From Microbacterium sp. (GTDB taxonomy: Bacteria; Actinomycetota; Actinomycetes; Actinomycetales; Microbacteriaceae): 23,852 nt of DNA. The stretch is from assembly GCA_003524435.1 (NCBI GenBank), contig DQHP01000066.1, positions 1 through 23,852 on the forward strand, in the 5' to 3' direction. Of this stretch, positions 8,087 through 15,192 are shown in pieces; the first letter of the stretch is position 1, and every line of letters begins with the position of its first letter. The notes under the pieces were generated by a model. It saw only the letters and a program-made list of their open reading frames with translations. It ran no database searches and had not been told where the DNA came from. The translations under genes were made by a program, and so were the position numbers.

Positions 8087-9172
8087 TCGCGGGGCCTCCG
8101 TGCCCCGACGACAGACCGCACACCTGCCGCGGCGTCGGCGATGGTACGCCAGCGTTGCGACGAAAAGGGCCACCCCCCACATCAGAAACAACGTCTCGGG
8201 AAGCGAAAGCGGCCATGTGGCGGCGGTGATCCCGTCGATCGCGACGATGCGGATATACATGAACGAAGTGGCGACAAGCAGCACTGAGACGAACATCGCG
8301 GGAATCACCGCCAGCAACGGCGGCACTCTGCGCCCGCTGAGACCCGGAATCCAGCGAGGAAAGACCTCACCCCAGCGCTGGATCAGTCCGAGCGTGAGTA
8401 CAGCTCCGACGAGACCGAGCGATGCGAGAGCAGCACCAGCAAGCCACAAGCCCTGCTCCCGAGCTTCCTGATAGGCGATCGGGTCGATGCCTAGGGAGAA
8501 TCCGAGTGCCCACGCCCACCGCGTCGCGCAGTAGAAAAGCGGGGCAGCGATCGCGATCCACGCGGCGCGACGGCCCCAGCGATCAACGAATGACAACGCA
8601 TCTACTCCGCTGCGCCCGCACACCATGCACGACCCGGAGACCCTGCGACGGTAGGCGATCGCGGTCAGCGCCCAGCCAATGCCTGCGAGCAGGCACAGCA
8701 AGAGGTTCAGCCGGGGCGCGAGATAGAGGTCACCCCAATCGGTGCCATTCGTCCACACCCCGAGCAGCTTGGCGACGGCAATGACTGGTGTGTACGCCGT
8801 CACGATCAGAACCCGGTAGTCCTGGATACCAACGGCGAGGAGGAAGGCAGCACTCCACGCATACACCGACAGCAAGTACCGACTTCCCCGGACATCCATA
8901 CCCTGTGCCATGAACCCCGCAACGAGTGCGCCGCTGAAACCCAGCGCCGCGATGATGGGGCCGGCGACCTCCGGTGTCGCCCAGCCGAGCAGCGACACCT
9001 TGAACGCCATCGACGGCTCGGCCATGAGCTCAGGGTCACCGGTTCCGAACGGGAAGCCGCTTCCTCCGAACGCCCACCATAATCCCAGCGCGCCGTACAC
9101 GGCCGACCAGACAGCCACGGCATATCCGATCCATGAAGTCCATTTTGTTCTCATGCCTTCAGCGTCATTCAC
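7961..9172 (-). CDS. Polytopic membrane protein with two CxxC pairs, unknown function
   Basis: The protein has up to 403 residues with roughly nine or ten hydrophobic helices. Two hydrophilic stretches carry CxxC pairs: Cys182/Cys185 (SCMVCGR) and Cys351/Cys354 (RCAVCRR), each next to Arg-rich residues at the likely cytoplasmic end of a helix. They could bind zinc or be redox-active. I do not recognise a characterised family. The GTG at 9172 has no obvious ribosome site; an ATG at 9154 (MRTKWTSWIGY) is a good alternative. The C-terminal 50 residues are Arg/Glu-rich and are encoded opposite the 3' end of the MerR gene. It is divergent from the histidine kinase gene, with boxes at 9192 and 9233 between them, so it may be a target of that system. 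Confidence 0.75.
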   Translation of the reverse strand: MNDAEGMRTKWTSWIGYAVAVWSAVYGALGLWWAFGGSGFPFGTGDPELMAEPSMAFKVSLLGWATPEVAGPIIAALGFSGALVAGFMAQGMDVRGSRYLLSVYAWSAAFLLAVGIQDYRVLIVTAYTPVIAVAKLLGVWTNGTDWGDLYLAPRLNLLLCLLAGIGWALTAIAYRRRVSGSCMVCGRSGVDALSFVDRWGRRAAWIAIAAPLFYCATRWAWALGFSLGIDPIAYQEAREQGLWLAGAALASLGLVGAVLTLGLIQRWGEVFPRWIPGLSGRRVPPLLAVIPAMFVSVLLVATSFMYIRIVAIDGITAATWPLSLPETLFLMWGVALFVATLAYHRRRRGRCAVCRRGTEAPRSERSVRRLVDEKVLVREAAQRQYKRLVEHSSEHRIGDRLLR

Positions 9173-9191
9173 ACACTCACACGTGACCAGA

Positions 9192-9206
9192 TGCCGATCG
9201 ACACAT
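9192..9206. promoter_or_regulatory. 15-bp box, putative operator copy 1
   Basis: TGCCGATCGACACAT differs in one base from the box at 9233. It lies 20 bases upstream of the GTG of the minus-strand membrane protein gene. The two boxes start 41 bases apart, close to four helical turns, and have the same orientation. The neighbouring NarL-type response regulator is a candidate binder; this is inference. Confidence 0.5.
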
Positions 9207-9232
9207 CTTCACCCTGCGCGGGCCGTGACCCC

Positions 9233-9247
9233 TGCCGATCGGCACAT
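9233..9247. promoter_or_regulatory. 15-bp box with perfect 12-bp palindrome, putative operator copy 2
   Basis: TGCCGATCGGCACAT contains the perfect palindrome TGCCGATCGGCA. It lies just upstream of the kinase promoter, in the -35 region relative to the TAGGCT box at 9270. Copy 1 at 9192 carries one change in the palindrome. Confidence 0.5.
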
Positions 9248-9269
9248 GTGCACCGTGTGGGGGAGCGTC

Positions 9270-9275
9270 TAGGCT
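9270..9275 (+). promoter_or_regulatory. -10 box of leaderless kinase transcript (putative)
   Basis: TAGGCT fits the actinobacterial TANNNT -10 pattern and ends seven bases before the GTG at 9283. No ribosome site is seen between, so the transcript probably starts at the start codon (leaderless). Confidence 0.5.
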
Positions 9276-9282
9276 CGGTGCC

Positions 9283-10317
9283 GTGAACATCCGACGCATG
9301 CTCGCTGTCGTTACGGCTGTGGCCGGTGCGGCCTCGATCACTGCCACGATCATCATTCGCGCGGGTGCGCCAGGTCCCAAAGTGGCGGATGCCGCGACAT
9401 GGTTGATCATCGAACCACTCGTGCTTGCTCTGCTGGTCGGCGTCGTCGTGCGCTGGTCTGCGCCGCGAGAGGCGGTGATGTCGGGCACTCTTTCCGCCCT
9501 CGGGTCAGCCCTGTGGGTACAGCGTTTCCTGCACCACTCACCTGCGTTGGAAGCCACTGCGGCAAGCGCAACCTGGCTCATCCCCTCACTCGCCATGGGC
9601 ATCATCGCCTGGTATATGCGCTGGAGCGAATTCACCCGTGCGCGGGACATCGCCCTCATGCGGGCAGAGCAGCGCTCGCGCCTGGCTGTCGACCTGCATG
9701 ACTATGTCGCGCATGACATCAGTGAGATCGTCGCACGTGCGCAGGCGGGCAGGGCTGTACTGCCAATGGGAGATCCGCGAGTCGCGGAGCTCTTGGAACA
9801 GATCGAGACGGCCGGGCTGAGAGCGCTGGACTCAATGGATCAGACTGTGCGCATCCTGAACGAGGATGACGAACTCGTCCATTCCGCCCGAGGAAGCATC
9901 GAGGACATCGATGAGTTAGTGCGGCGCTTCGGTGCTGTCGGCGAAGTCAGCGCTGCGGTCACGAAGAAGCTCAACTACCCCGTCAGTGATGTGATCGGCG
10001 CCGAGGCATACCGCACGGTTGTCGAAGCTCTGACGAATGTGCGACGTCATTCCGTGCACGCCACGGAGGTTTCCGTCGTCCTCTCCCAGTCGGACGCCCA
10101 CCTGCTCGTGTCGATATCGGATAACGGCGAAACCAGGGGACCCAGTGGCCCACCACCAAGCACCTCCCACACGGGCGGGCTCGGCCTGGTCGCTATGGGC
10201 GAGCGAGTGCGGCGTCTTGGCGGCAGCGTCGAAGCCGGTCCCCAGCAACCGCGTGGGTGGCACGTTATCGCGACGCTCCCACATTCGGTGGGTTCACCGC
10301 AAGGAGGAGCGCAATGA
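9283..10317 (+). CDS. Sensor histidine kinase, DesK/NarL (HisKA_3) type
   Basis: The protein has 344 residues. About four hydrophobic helices at residues 7-27, 41-58, 63-80 and 95-113 form a small membrane sensor with little outside the bilayer. A dimerisation/phosphoacceptor segment follows, with His139 in DLHDYVAHDIS, the HisKA_3 H-box. The ATPase domain shows the N-box Asn252 in EALTNVRRHS, SDNG, and GLGLVAMGERVRRLGGS. Such kinases phosphorylate NarL/LuxR-type regulators, and the next gene is one, overlapping by four bases (ATGA), so they form a pair. The GTG start at 9283 sits seven bases after a TAGGCT box and looks leaderless. The signal is unknown; sensors of this shape often respond to membrane or cell-wall stress or to membrane-active compounds. 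Confidence 0.9.
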   Translation: MNIRRMLAVVTAVAGAASITATIIIRAGAPGPKVADAATWLIIEPLVLALLVGVVVRWSAPREAVMSGTLSALGSALWVQRFLHHSPALEATAASATWLIPSLAMGIIAWYMRWSEFTRARDIALMRAEQRSRLAVDLHDYVAHDISEIVARAQAGRAVLPMGDPRVAELLEQIETAGLRALDSMDQTVRILNEDDELVHSARGSIEDIDELVRRFGAVGEVSAAVTKKLNYPVSDVIGAEAYRTVVEALTNVRRHSVHATEVSVVLSQSDAHLLVSISDNGETRGPSGPPPSTSHTGGLGLVAMGERVRRLGGSVEAGPQQPRGWHVIATLPHSVGSPQGGAQ

Positions 10318-10967
10318 CGATTCGGATCCTGATCGCCGACGATCAAAGAGGGATTCGCGATGCCTTCCGCATGATCTTGGAGGCGCAGCCGGACATGACC
10401 GTCGTCGCGGAGTCTCCGGACGGCAGCGACGCGCTCGATCAGGCACGGAGACTGCGGCCCGATGTCGTGCTCGCCGACATCCGCATGCCCGGTCTCGATG
10501 GTCTCGAGCTGACTCGTGAGCTGGCCGGCCCCGAAGTCGCAAACCCCATCCGCGTCATCGTCGTGACCACGTTCGAACTTGACGAATACGTCCACACCGC
10601 ACTGCGCAATGGCGCATGTGGATTCCTACTCAAACGCTCTGGTCCCACCCTCCTCGTCGAGGCGATTCGCGCTGCGATGGCAGGCGACACCCTGATCAGT
10701 CCACAGCTCACTGTTCGGTTGCTGCAGCGCCTTGGCACCGACGCGGCCCGCACCACGGATGCGAAGCTGAGCGAACGCGAACTCGACGTCGTGAAGCTGA
10801 TCGCGCGGGGCAAGACCAATGCCGAGATTGCCGCGGACTTGTTCATCACTGCGGGAACAGTGAAGAATCACGCCGCCAGCATCGCACGCAAACTCAACGC
10901 CCCCAACCGCGTCGCCATCGCCGCCTGGGCGTGGTCGACGGGCAGAGCGGATGCAGGCCGCCTCTGA
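10314..10967 (+). CDS. NarL/LuxR family response regulator
   Basis: The ATG at 10314 overlaps the kinase stop and has a strong AAGGAGGAG ribosome site, giving 217 residues; a longer open frame upstream is not used. The receiver domain (about 1-120) shows the acidic pair Asp9/Asp10, phosphoacceptor Asp55 in VLADIRMPG, Thr85/Thr86 and Lys107. A LuxR-type helix-turn-helix follows at about 152-205 (LSERELDVVKLIARGKTNAEI, TVKNHAASIARKL). It is the partner of the upstream kinase. Probable targets are its own operon and the divergent membrane protein gene, where two near-identical 15-bp boxes lie. The gene ends 18 bases from the convergent Lrp-type gene. Confidence 0.93.
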   Translation: MTIRILIADDQRGIRDAFRMILEAQPDMTVVAESPDGSDALDQARRLRPDVVLADIRMPGLDGLELTRELAGPEVANPIRVIVVTTFELDEYVHTALRNGACGFLLKRSGPTLLVEAIRAAMAGDTLISPQLTVRLLQRLGTDAARTTDAKLSERELDVVKLIARGKTNAEIAADLFITAGTVKNHAASIARKLNAPNRVAIAAWAWSTGRADAGRL

Positions 10968-10985
10968 GCCGGCGCCAACGCGCGC

Positions 10986-11972
10986 TCAGACGCCGGAAAG
11001 AACAGCTCCCGCTCTCTTGACCCGCCGATCGACGAGGGCGGTTTCGACAGAACGAATAGCTGACAGCCGCCCTAACTTCTGACTCAGGTAGTCATGAAGA
11101 TCGCGTGGACCGGTGAACTCCGTGATGGCGACGATGCTGCTGGTGCCCGTGGTCGTCGACGCATACGCGACTTCGGGATGCGCTGCCAGCGCCTCGATAA
11201 CGTCGCCGATCCCATTCGGCTGCACTTCGAGCCAGCAGATCACTTCGAGCGAACGTCCATACAAACGCGGGTCGATGTCGATCTCAAATCGAAGAGCACC
11301 CTGGGCTGTGAGCTCTGCAATGCGTCGACTCAGAGAGGACTCCGGAACCTGTACCGTGCGCGACAGCCGAGTAACACTGGCTCTCCCGTCTTCGGCGAGC
11401 GCACGGACAAGACGCAGATCTTCGCGCGACAGGGAGAGCGTCCCGTTGGGCGCCGGTCGCTGGCCGGCGCTGTCTTTCAGCGTTTGTTCCTCGGCATCCG
11501 TCAGCGCGCTGGTGCGGCCGGGCCAGCCGCCGACGCCGGCGACAGGTGCGAGAAGACACTGCGCACTCACCTTGTGCACATGTGCACTTCGCCTGAGCTG
11601 CGTCAGCACCGGCGAGAGCTCTTCACCTGTGAACGACAAGGTACGGAGAATGCATGTCACCTCGTCGGATCCGCTGAGGGTGCTCACCCACGACGTGTCC
11701 TCGTGCGACGCCAGCGCCGCCGCCACTTTGTCGGCAGAGCCGCCGGCGACCCCTAAGCGGACGAACCAGTCGAGCTGTCCCAATCGCTGCGCATCCGTCG
11801 TACCGACAATTCGCAGCAGCAGCTGCGAGCGCAGCCGAGCGTACCGGCGCGAAAGCATCCGCTCTGAGATACCCAACGCTTCGGCAATGCTGCGAAACGT
11901 CGCTCGGCCCGCGACCTGCAGAGCATGCACCAGCTTGAGATCAATCTCATCAAGTTCGACCATAATGCTCAT
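10986..11972 (-). CDS. Double-domain Lrp/AsnC family regulator
   Basis: The protein has about 328 residues, twice the normal length of an Lrp/AsnC regulator, because it holds two complete units in tandem. Counting from the TTG at 11978, the first helix-turn-helix is at about 10-55 (DEIDLKLVHALQVAGRATFRS) with a RAM-like alpha/beta domain at about 70-145. A second helix-turn-helix lies at about 183-230 (LSREDLRLVRALAEDGRASVT) with a second RAM domain at about 245-318. Starts at ATG 11972, ATG 11963 or TTG 11978 are all possible, none with a strong ribosome site; I use 11972. Lrp proteins sense amino acids or related small molecules. The gene is divergent from a TetR gene, sharing a 14-bp palindrome, and may belong to the catabolic island. 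An AATCTA at 12011-12016 reads as TAGATT, a possible -10 box, on this strand. Confidence 0.88.
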   Translation of the reverse strand: MSIMVELDEIDLKLVHALQVAGRATFRSIAEALGISERMLSRRYARLRSQLLLRIVGTTDAQRLGQLDWFVRLGVAGGSADKVAAALASHEDTSWVSTLSGSDEVTCILRTLSFTGEELSPVLTQLRRSAHVHKVSAQCLLAPVAGVGGWPGRTSALTDAEEQTLKDSAGQRPAPNGTLSLSREDLRLVRALAEDGRASVTRLSRTVQVPESSLSRRIAELTAQGALRFEIDIDPRLYGRSLEVICWLEVQPNGIGDVIEALAAHPEVAYASTTTGTSSIVAITEFTGPRDLHDYLSQKLGRLSAIRSVETALVDRRVKRAGAVLSGV

Positions 11973-12019
11973 ATCCAAGCCGATCTCGACGGTTTTCTCC
12001 AGACCTGACGAATCTATGC

Positions 12020-12033
12020 AGTAACTAGTTACT
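12020..12033. promoter_or_regulatory. Perfect 14-bp palindrome, putative TetR operator
   Basis: AGTAACTAGTTACT is its own reverse complement. It sits six bases before a TATGAT -10 box (12040-12045) of the TetR gene, so it covers the -35/spacer region, and it is also just upstream of a possible -10 box for the divergent Lrp-type gene. Its size and position fit an autoregulatory TetR operator. Confidence 0.6.
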
Positions 12034-12039
12034 TCCTGT

Positions 12040-12045
12040 TATGAT
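12040..12045 (+). promoter_or_regulatory. -10 box of leaderless TetR transcript (putative)
   Basis: TATGAT matches the -10 consensus in five of six bases and ends six bases before the ATG at 12052, with no ribosome site between. This spacing implies a leaderless mRNA for the TetR gene and possibly for the cassette behind it. Confidence 0.6.
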
Positions 12046-12051
12046 CTTCGC

Positions 12052-12588
12052 ATGAAAGACCATCGCGCCAGTGCTGCCGATCGCCGAGCCCATGCCGTCG
12101 AGGTGGGGCTGAGCGCGTTCGCCGACCACGGGGTGACCACCACGGCCGTCCAGCAGGTCGCGACACAGATGGGTGTCTCCCAGCCATACGTGTTCCGCCT
12201 CTTCGGGTCGAAGAAGGCATTCTTCTTGGCATGCATAGACGAACTGCCCCCGCGCATCACCGAGATGCTGCTGCGTGCCGGGACGGGCGCTGCCGAGCCT
12301 CTCGAAGAGATGGGTGCAGGTTTTCGCACGCTCGTCGCGGACGGTGTCATCAGCGGTTTCTGGCTTCAAGCCTGCGCCGCTGCCCGTGCTGACGAAGAAA
12401 TCGCGAGTAAATGCCGCGATGTGATCTCACGTGCCCTGCAGACCGTCACAGACAGCACCGGTGTCGACTCCGATGTTTTGGCGGGATTCTTCGGCAGGGG
12501 TGCTCTGGTGATGATGCTGCAAACGCTCGGAGTCGACCTGAGAGAAGGAAGCCACGCCGCCGTGGCATCGCTTGTAGAGAAAAGGTGA
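12052..12588 (+). CDS. TetR family transcriptional regulator
   Basis: The protein has 178 residues. The N-terminal DNA-binding domain (about 10-55) shows the TetR pattern GLSAFADHGVTTTAVQQVATQ then MGVSQPYVFRLFGSKKAFFLA. The rest is a helical ligand-binding domain, slightly short for the family. The ATG at 12052 lies six bases after a TATGAT box, indicating a leaderless start, and directly behind a perfect 14-bp palindrome that is probably its operator. It is the first gene of the hydrolase/lyase cassette, only six bases before the SGNH hydrolase, so it probably represses that operon until the substrate or a product arrives. Confidence 0.9.
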   Translation: MKDHRASAADRRAHAVEVGLSAFADHGVTTTAVQQVATQMGVSQPYVFRLFGSKKAFFLACIDELPPRITEMLLRAGTGAAEPLEEMGAGFRTLVADGVISGFWLQACAAARADEEIASKCRDVISRALQTVTDSTGVDSDVLAGFFGRGALVMMLQTLGVDLREGSHAAVASLVEKR

Positions 12589-12594
12589 CTACTC

Positions 12595-13305
12595 ATGAAT
12601 CCCCTACTGCTGCCGCTCGCCGCAATACAAGGGCGGCGCGCTCGCTCCCGGATCGAAGTCCTCCCCGAAGCGGAAGGGCCGAAGGCGGGGTGCACCGCCG
12701 ATTCTGACGGATCCGCGTTGCGCGCGATCGTGATCGGCGAGTCGACTGCCGCTGGCTGTGGGGCACGTACCCACGAAGAGGCCTTCGCCGGAGCATTCGC
12801 ACGAGCACTCGACGAAATCTATGATCGGCCGGTGTGCTGGGAGGTGCACGGCCGTCACGGTGCAAACATTCGTCGGGTTCGCTATCGGCTCCTGCCTGAA
12901 CTCGACGGCGCAGCCGATGTCGCGGTACTGCTCATCGGCGTGAATGATGTGCTGACCCGCACTCCGGCGTCGCAGTGGCGTGAAGATCTCACCGCTGTGA
13001 TCGAGGCACTCGCCTCACTCGCCGACCGGGTTGTTGTCGCCGGCATCCCTCCCTTCGATTCGTTCCCCGCGCTTCCCCGAACGCTGCGAAGCTACCTCGC
13101 CGAACGCGGCAGGGCACTCGACGAGGTGGCGCAAGCAGTGTGCGCCATCAATGACTCGGTCCTCTGGATGAGTGCCACCAACCTCGCGCACGCCGACGCC
13201 ACATTCTTCGCTCGCGATGGGTTCCATCCCTCACCTATCGGCTATCGGCGCTGGGCCGAAGAGGTCGCCCATCAGCTCACCGACTCCCCTGGCGTGCGCT
13301 CATGA
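12595..13305 (+). CDS. SGNH/GDSL-type hydrolase
   Basis: The protein has 236 residues. The four SGNH signatures are visible: block I with Ser50 in VIGESTAAG, block III with Asn117 in GVNDV, and block V with Asp208 and His211 in DGFHPS; a Gly at about residues 82-85 (HGRHGAN) would supply block II. These enzymes are esterases, acetylesterases or thioesterases on small or carbohydrate esters. There is no signal peptide, so it acts in the cytoplasm. The ATG at 12595 follows an AAAAGG ribosome site. The gene sits six bases after the TetR gene and overlaps the next hydrolase by four bases (ATGA), so it is in the same operon. Its first 40 residues lie before the catalytic domain, as is usual for this actinobacterial type. 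Confidence 0.88.
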   Translation: MNPLLLPLAAIQGRRARSRIEVLPEAEGPKAGCTADSDGSALRAIVIGESTAAGCGARTHEEAFAGAFARALDEIYDRPVCWEVHGRHGANIRRVRYRLLPELDGAADVAVLLIGVNDVLTRTPASQWREDLTAVIEALASLADRVVVAGIPPFDSFPALPRTLRSYLAERGRALDEVAQAVCAINDSVLWMSATNLAHADATFFARDGFHPSPIGYRRWAEEVAHQLTDSPGVRS

Positions 13306-14297
13306 CGTCTTGGCCGGTGAAGGAGTACTTCTGGGGTCCGGTCCGGGACGCACAGGAGGCGGGGTTCGCAGAGAAGCGCATCCTGCTGCGGGACGGACTC
13401 ACACTGAACTACGCAGAAGGCCCGCGCCGCGGCATCCCTCTCCTGCTCATTCACGGCCAGGGCACCCGCTGGCAGGAGTTCGCGCGGGCGCTGCCCGCTC
13501 TTGCCGAGAGATACCACGTCATCGCCGTCGACTGCCACGGTCACGGCCAGACGACATGGAATCGCGATGATTACACCGCCGTTCGCATCGCCGACGATAT
13601 GTCACTCTTCATCGAGCAGACCTTCGGCACGGCATGTGTCGTGTCGGGGCATTCCTCCGGAGGGCTCATCGCCACACTGCTGGCTGCTCGGCATCCGGAG
13701 ATGGTGCGCGGTGTCGTCATCGAGGATGCTCCGTTCTTCAGCACGGAACCCGAACGCATAGCCACGACGTTCTCGTGGATCGACACCTTCTCGCATATTC
13801 CGGAATTTCTCGCGCAGACCGAAGAGCGCGACTGGGTCTGCTACTACATGCCGCGCAGCTACTGGCGTGGAGTTTTCGGTCCACTATGGCCGAGTTTCAC
13901 GCGACAGGTCATCCGTCAACGCCACGCTGACCCCTCCCGGCTGCCTCTGATCCGCTGGCTCGGAGCAGGCATCAACCGCATCTGGGAATCGGCCAGTCAC
14001 CCTTACGACATCCTGTTCACCAGGTCTTTCCAAGACCGCACGTGGTTCGAAGACTTCGACCAGGCCGATACGCTGCGCCAAGTTCGGTGCCCTACAGTGT
14101 TCATCAAAGCGACGACCCGCCACGACAAGCAGGGCAACCTCCTTGCTGCGCTCGATGAGGACGACTGCAATCGGGTGGATTCGTTGCTATCCGACAACGA
14201 GGTCGTCCGGGTGCGCAGCTCTCACGACGTGCACTTCGCGAAGACCGAAGATTTCACGCGCGTGCTGCACGAGTTCGCGAGCCGGATTACCCAGTGA
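13302..14297 (+). CDS. Alpha/beta hydrolase
   Basis: The protein has 331 residues with a complete alpha/beta hydrolase core. LLLIHGQG at 47-54 gives the oxyanion HG motif, Ser118 lies in the nucleophile elbow GHSSG, and His308 or His311 in SSHDVHF is the catalytic base. A large cap region between about 145 and 255 is Trp/Arg/Phe-rich (YYMPRSYWRGVFGPLWPS), suggesting a bulky or aromatic substrate pocket. There is no signal peptide. The ATG at 13302 overlaps the SGNH stop (ATGA). Such enzymes can be esterases, lactonases, amidases or C-C hydrolases; the sequence does not decide. Its place between an SGNH hydrolase and another alpha/beta hydrolase suggests successive steps on one substrate class. 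Confidence 0.88.
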   Translation: MTSWPVKEYFWGPVRDAQEAGFAEKRILLRDGLTLNYAEGPRRGIPLLLIHGQGTRWQEFARALPALAERYHVIAVDCHGHGQTTWNRDDYTAVRIADDMSLFIEQTFGTACVVSGHSSGGLIATLLAARHPEMVRGVVIEDAPFFSTEPERIATTFSWIDTFSHIPEFLAQTEERDWVCYYMPRSYWRGVFGPLWPSFTRQVIRQRHADPSRLPLIRWLGAGINRIWESASHPYDILFTRSFQDRTWFEDFDQADTLRQVRCPTVFIKATTRHDKQGNLLAALDEDDCNRVDSLLSDNEVVRVRSSHDVHFAKTEDFTRVLHEFASRITQ

Positions 14298-14323
14298 GAT
14301 TCCCAGAGAAGGGAGCGACACGC

Positions 14324-15181
14324 ATGGATGCTGAGGAAACCCTTCGCGTCACCGCTGCCGACGGACGAACTCTCGCGGGAGCCAGTTTCGGACCCGACGC
14401 GGGGCGGCCGGTGCTGTTCGTGGCCGGCGCCGCAACGAGCAAGAGGATGGCCTTCGGATTAGATCTTCTTGCGACGCGGAATGTACGGCTGCTGACCATG
14501 GATCGGGCCGGAATCGGCGGATCGACACCGGATCCGCACCGAACCGTCGCCTCCACAGCCTCGGACTATCGCGAGTTCCTCACCGAGGTTCTCGGTGAGG
14601 AGGCATCCCGGACCCCCGTCGTTGCCAACTCGCAGGGGTCGGTGTTCGCTCTAAAGATGGCCGCCGTCGGCGACGTGCACAGCCTCACTCTCGTATCGCC
14701 CGCCGATGAGATCGCGCACCCCGCGATCCATTCGATGCTGCCCGCCGCGGCGACCACATTGGCCGACCTGGCAGGCACCGCACCGGAGAAGGCAGCCGAG
14801 ATCCTCCGCGGGCTCTCGGCTGAGTCAATGGAGAAGATGGTTCTGGACAACTCAGATGACGCGGATGCTGCCTACTACCGGTCCGAGCCATTCCATACGC
14901 GGTACCGTCATGCGCTCGATGAAGGATTCGCCCATCACAGTGCCGGCTATGTGCGCGACACCATGCTGGCCATGCGCCCCTGGCATGTCGATTTCACTGC
15001 GATCTCTTGTCCGGTGCACATTCTCTTCGGCGTCCATGATCGCGCGCACTCCCCCGATCACGGTGCGACTCTCGCTACGCGCATCCCAGGGGCAAGCCGC
15101 GAGGTGCTCGATGACGCCGGCGGCGCGTTGCTGTGGACCCATGCCGCACACGTATTCGACACGGCTGTGAAGCCCCAATGA
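14324..15181 (+). CDS. Alpha/beta hydrolase with atypical nucleophile elbow
   Basis: The ATG at 14324 has a good GAAGGGAG ribosome site and gives 285 residues; a GTG at 14294 overlapping the previous stop would add ten residues and is less likely. The alpha/beta hydrolase fold is shown by VLFVAGAATSK (in place of HG), DRAGIGGS, the elbow Ala101-Asn-Ser103-Gln-Gly105, and Asp239 in LFGVHDRAHS. The catalytic His would be His273 or His276 in WTHAAH. The usual GxSxG is AxSxG here, a variant also known in some lipases. It ends in an ATG-TGA overlap region with the lyase gene. It belongs to the hydrolase cassette; its substrate is unknown. Confidence 0.82.
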   Translation: MDAEETLRVTAADGRTLAGASFGPDAGRPVLFVAGAATSKRMAFGLDLLATRNVRLLTMDRAGIGGSTPDPHRTVASTASDYREFLTEVLGEEASRTPVVANSQGSVFALKMAAVGDVHSLTLVSPADEIAHPAIHSMLPAAATTLADLAGTAPEKAAEILRGLSAESMEKMVLDNSDDADAAYYRSEPFHTRYRHALDEGFAHHSAGYVRDTMLAMRPWHVDFTAISCPVHILFGVHDRAHSPDHGATLATRIPGASREVLDDAGGALLWTHAAHVFDTAVKPQ

Positions 15182-15192
15182 AAGGAAGACCC

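Noticed and set aside
11113..12024. A 303-residue plus-strand open frame opposite the double Lrp gene
   Set aside because: The protein is Ser/Arg/Ala-rich and matches no family, while the opposite strand has two clear Lrp units.
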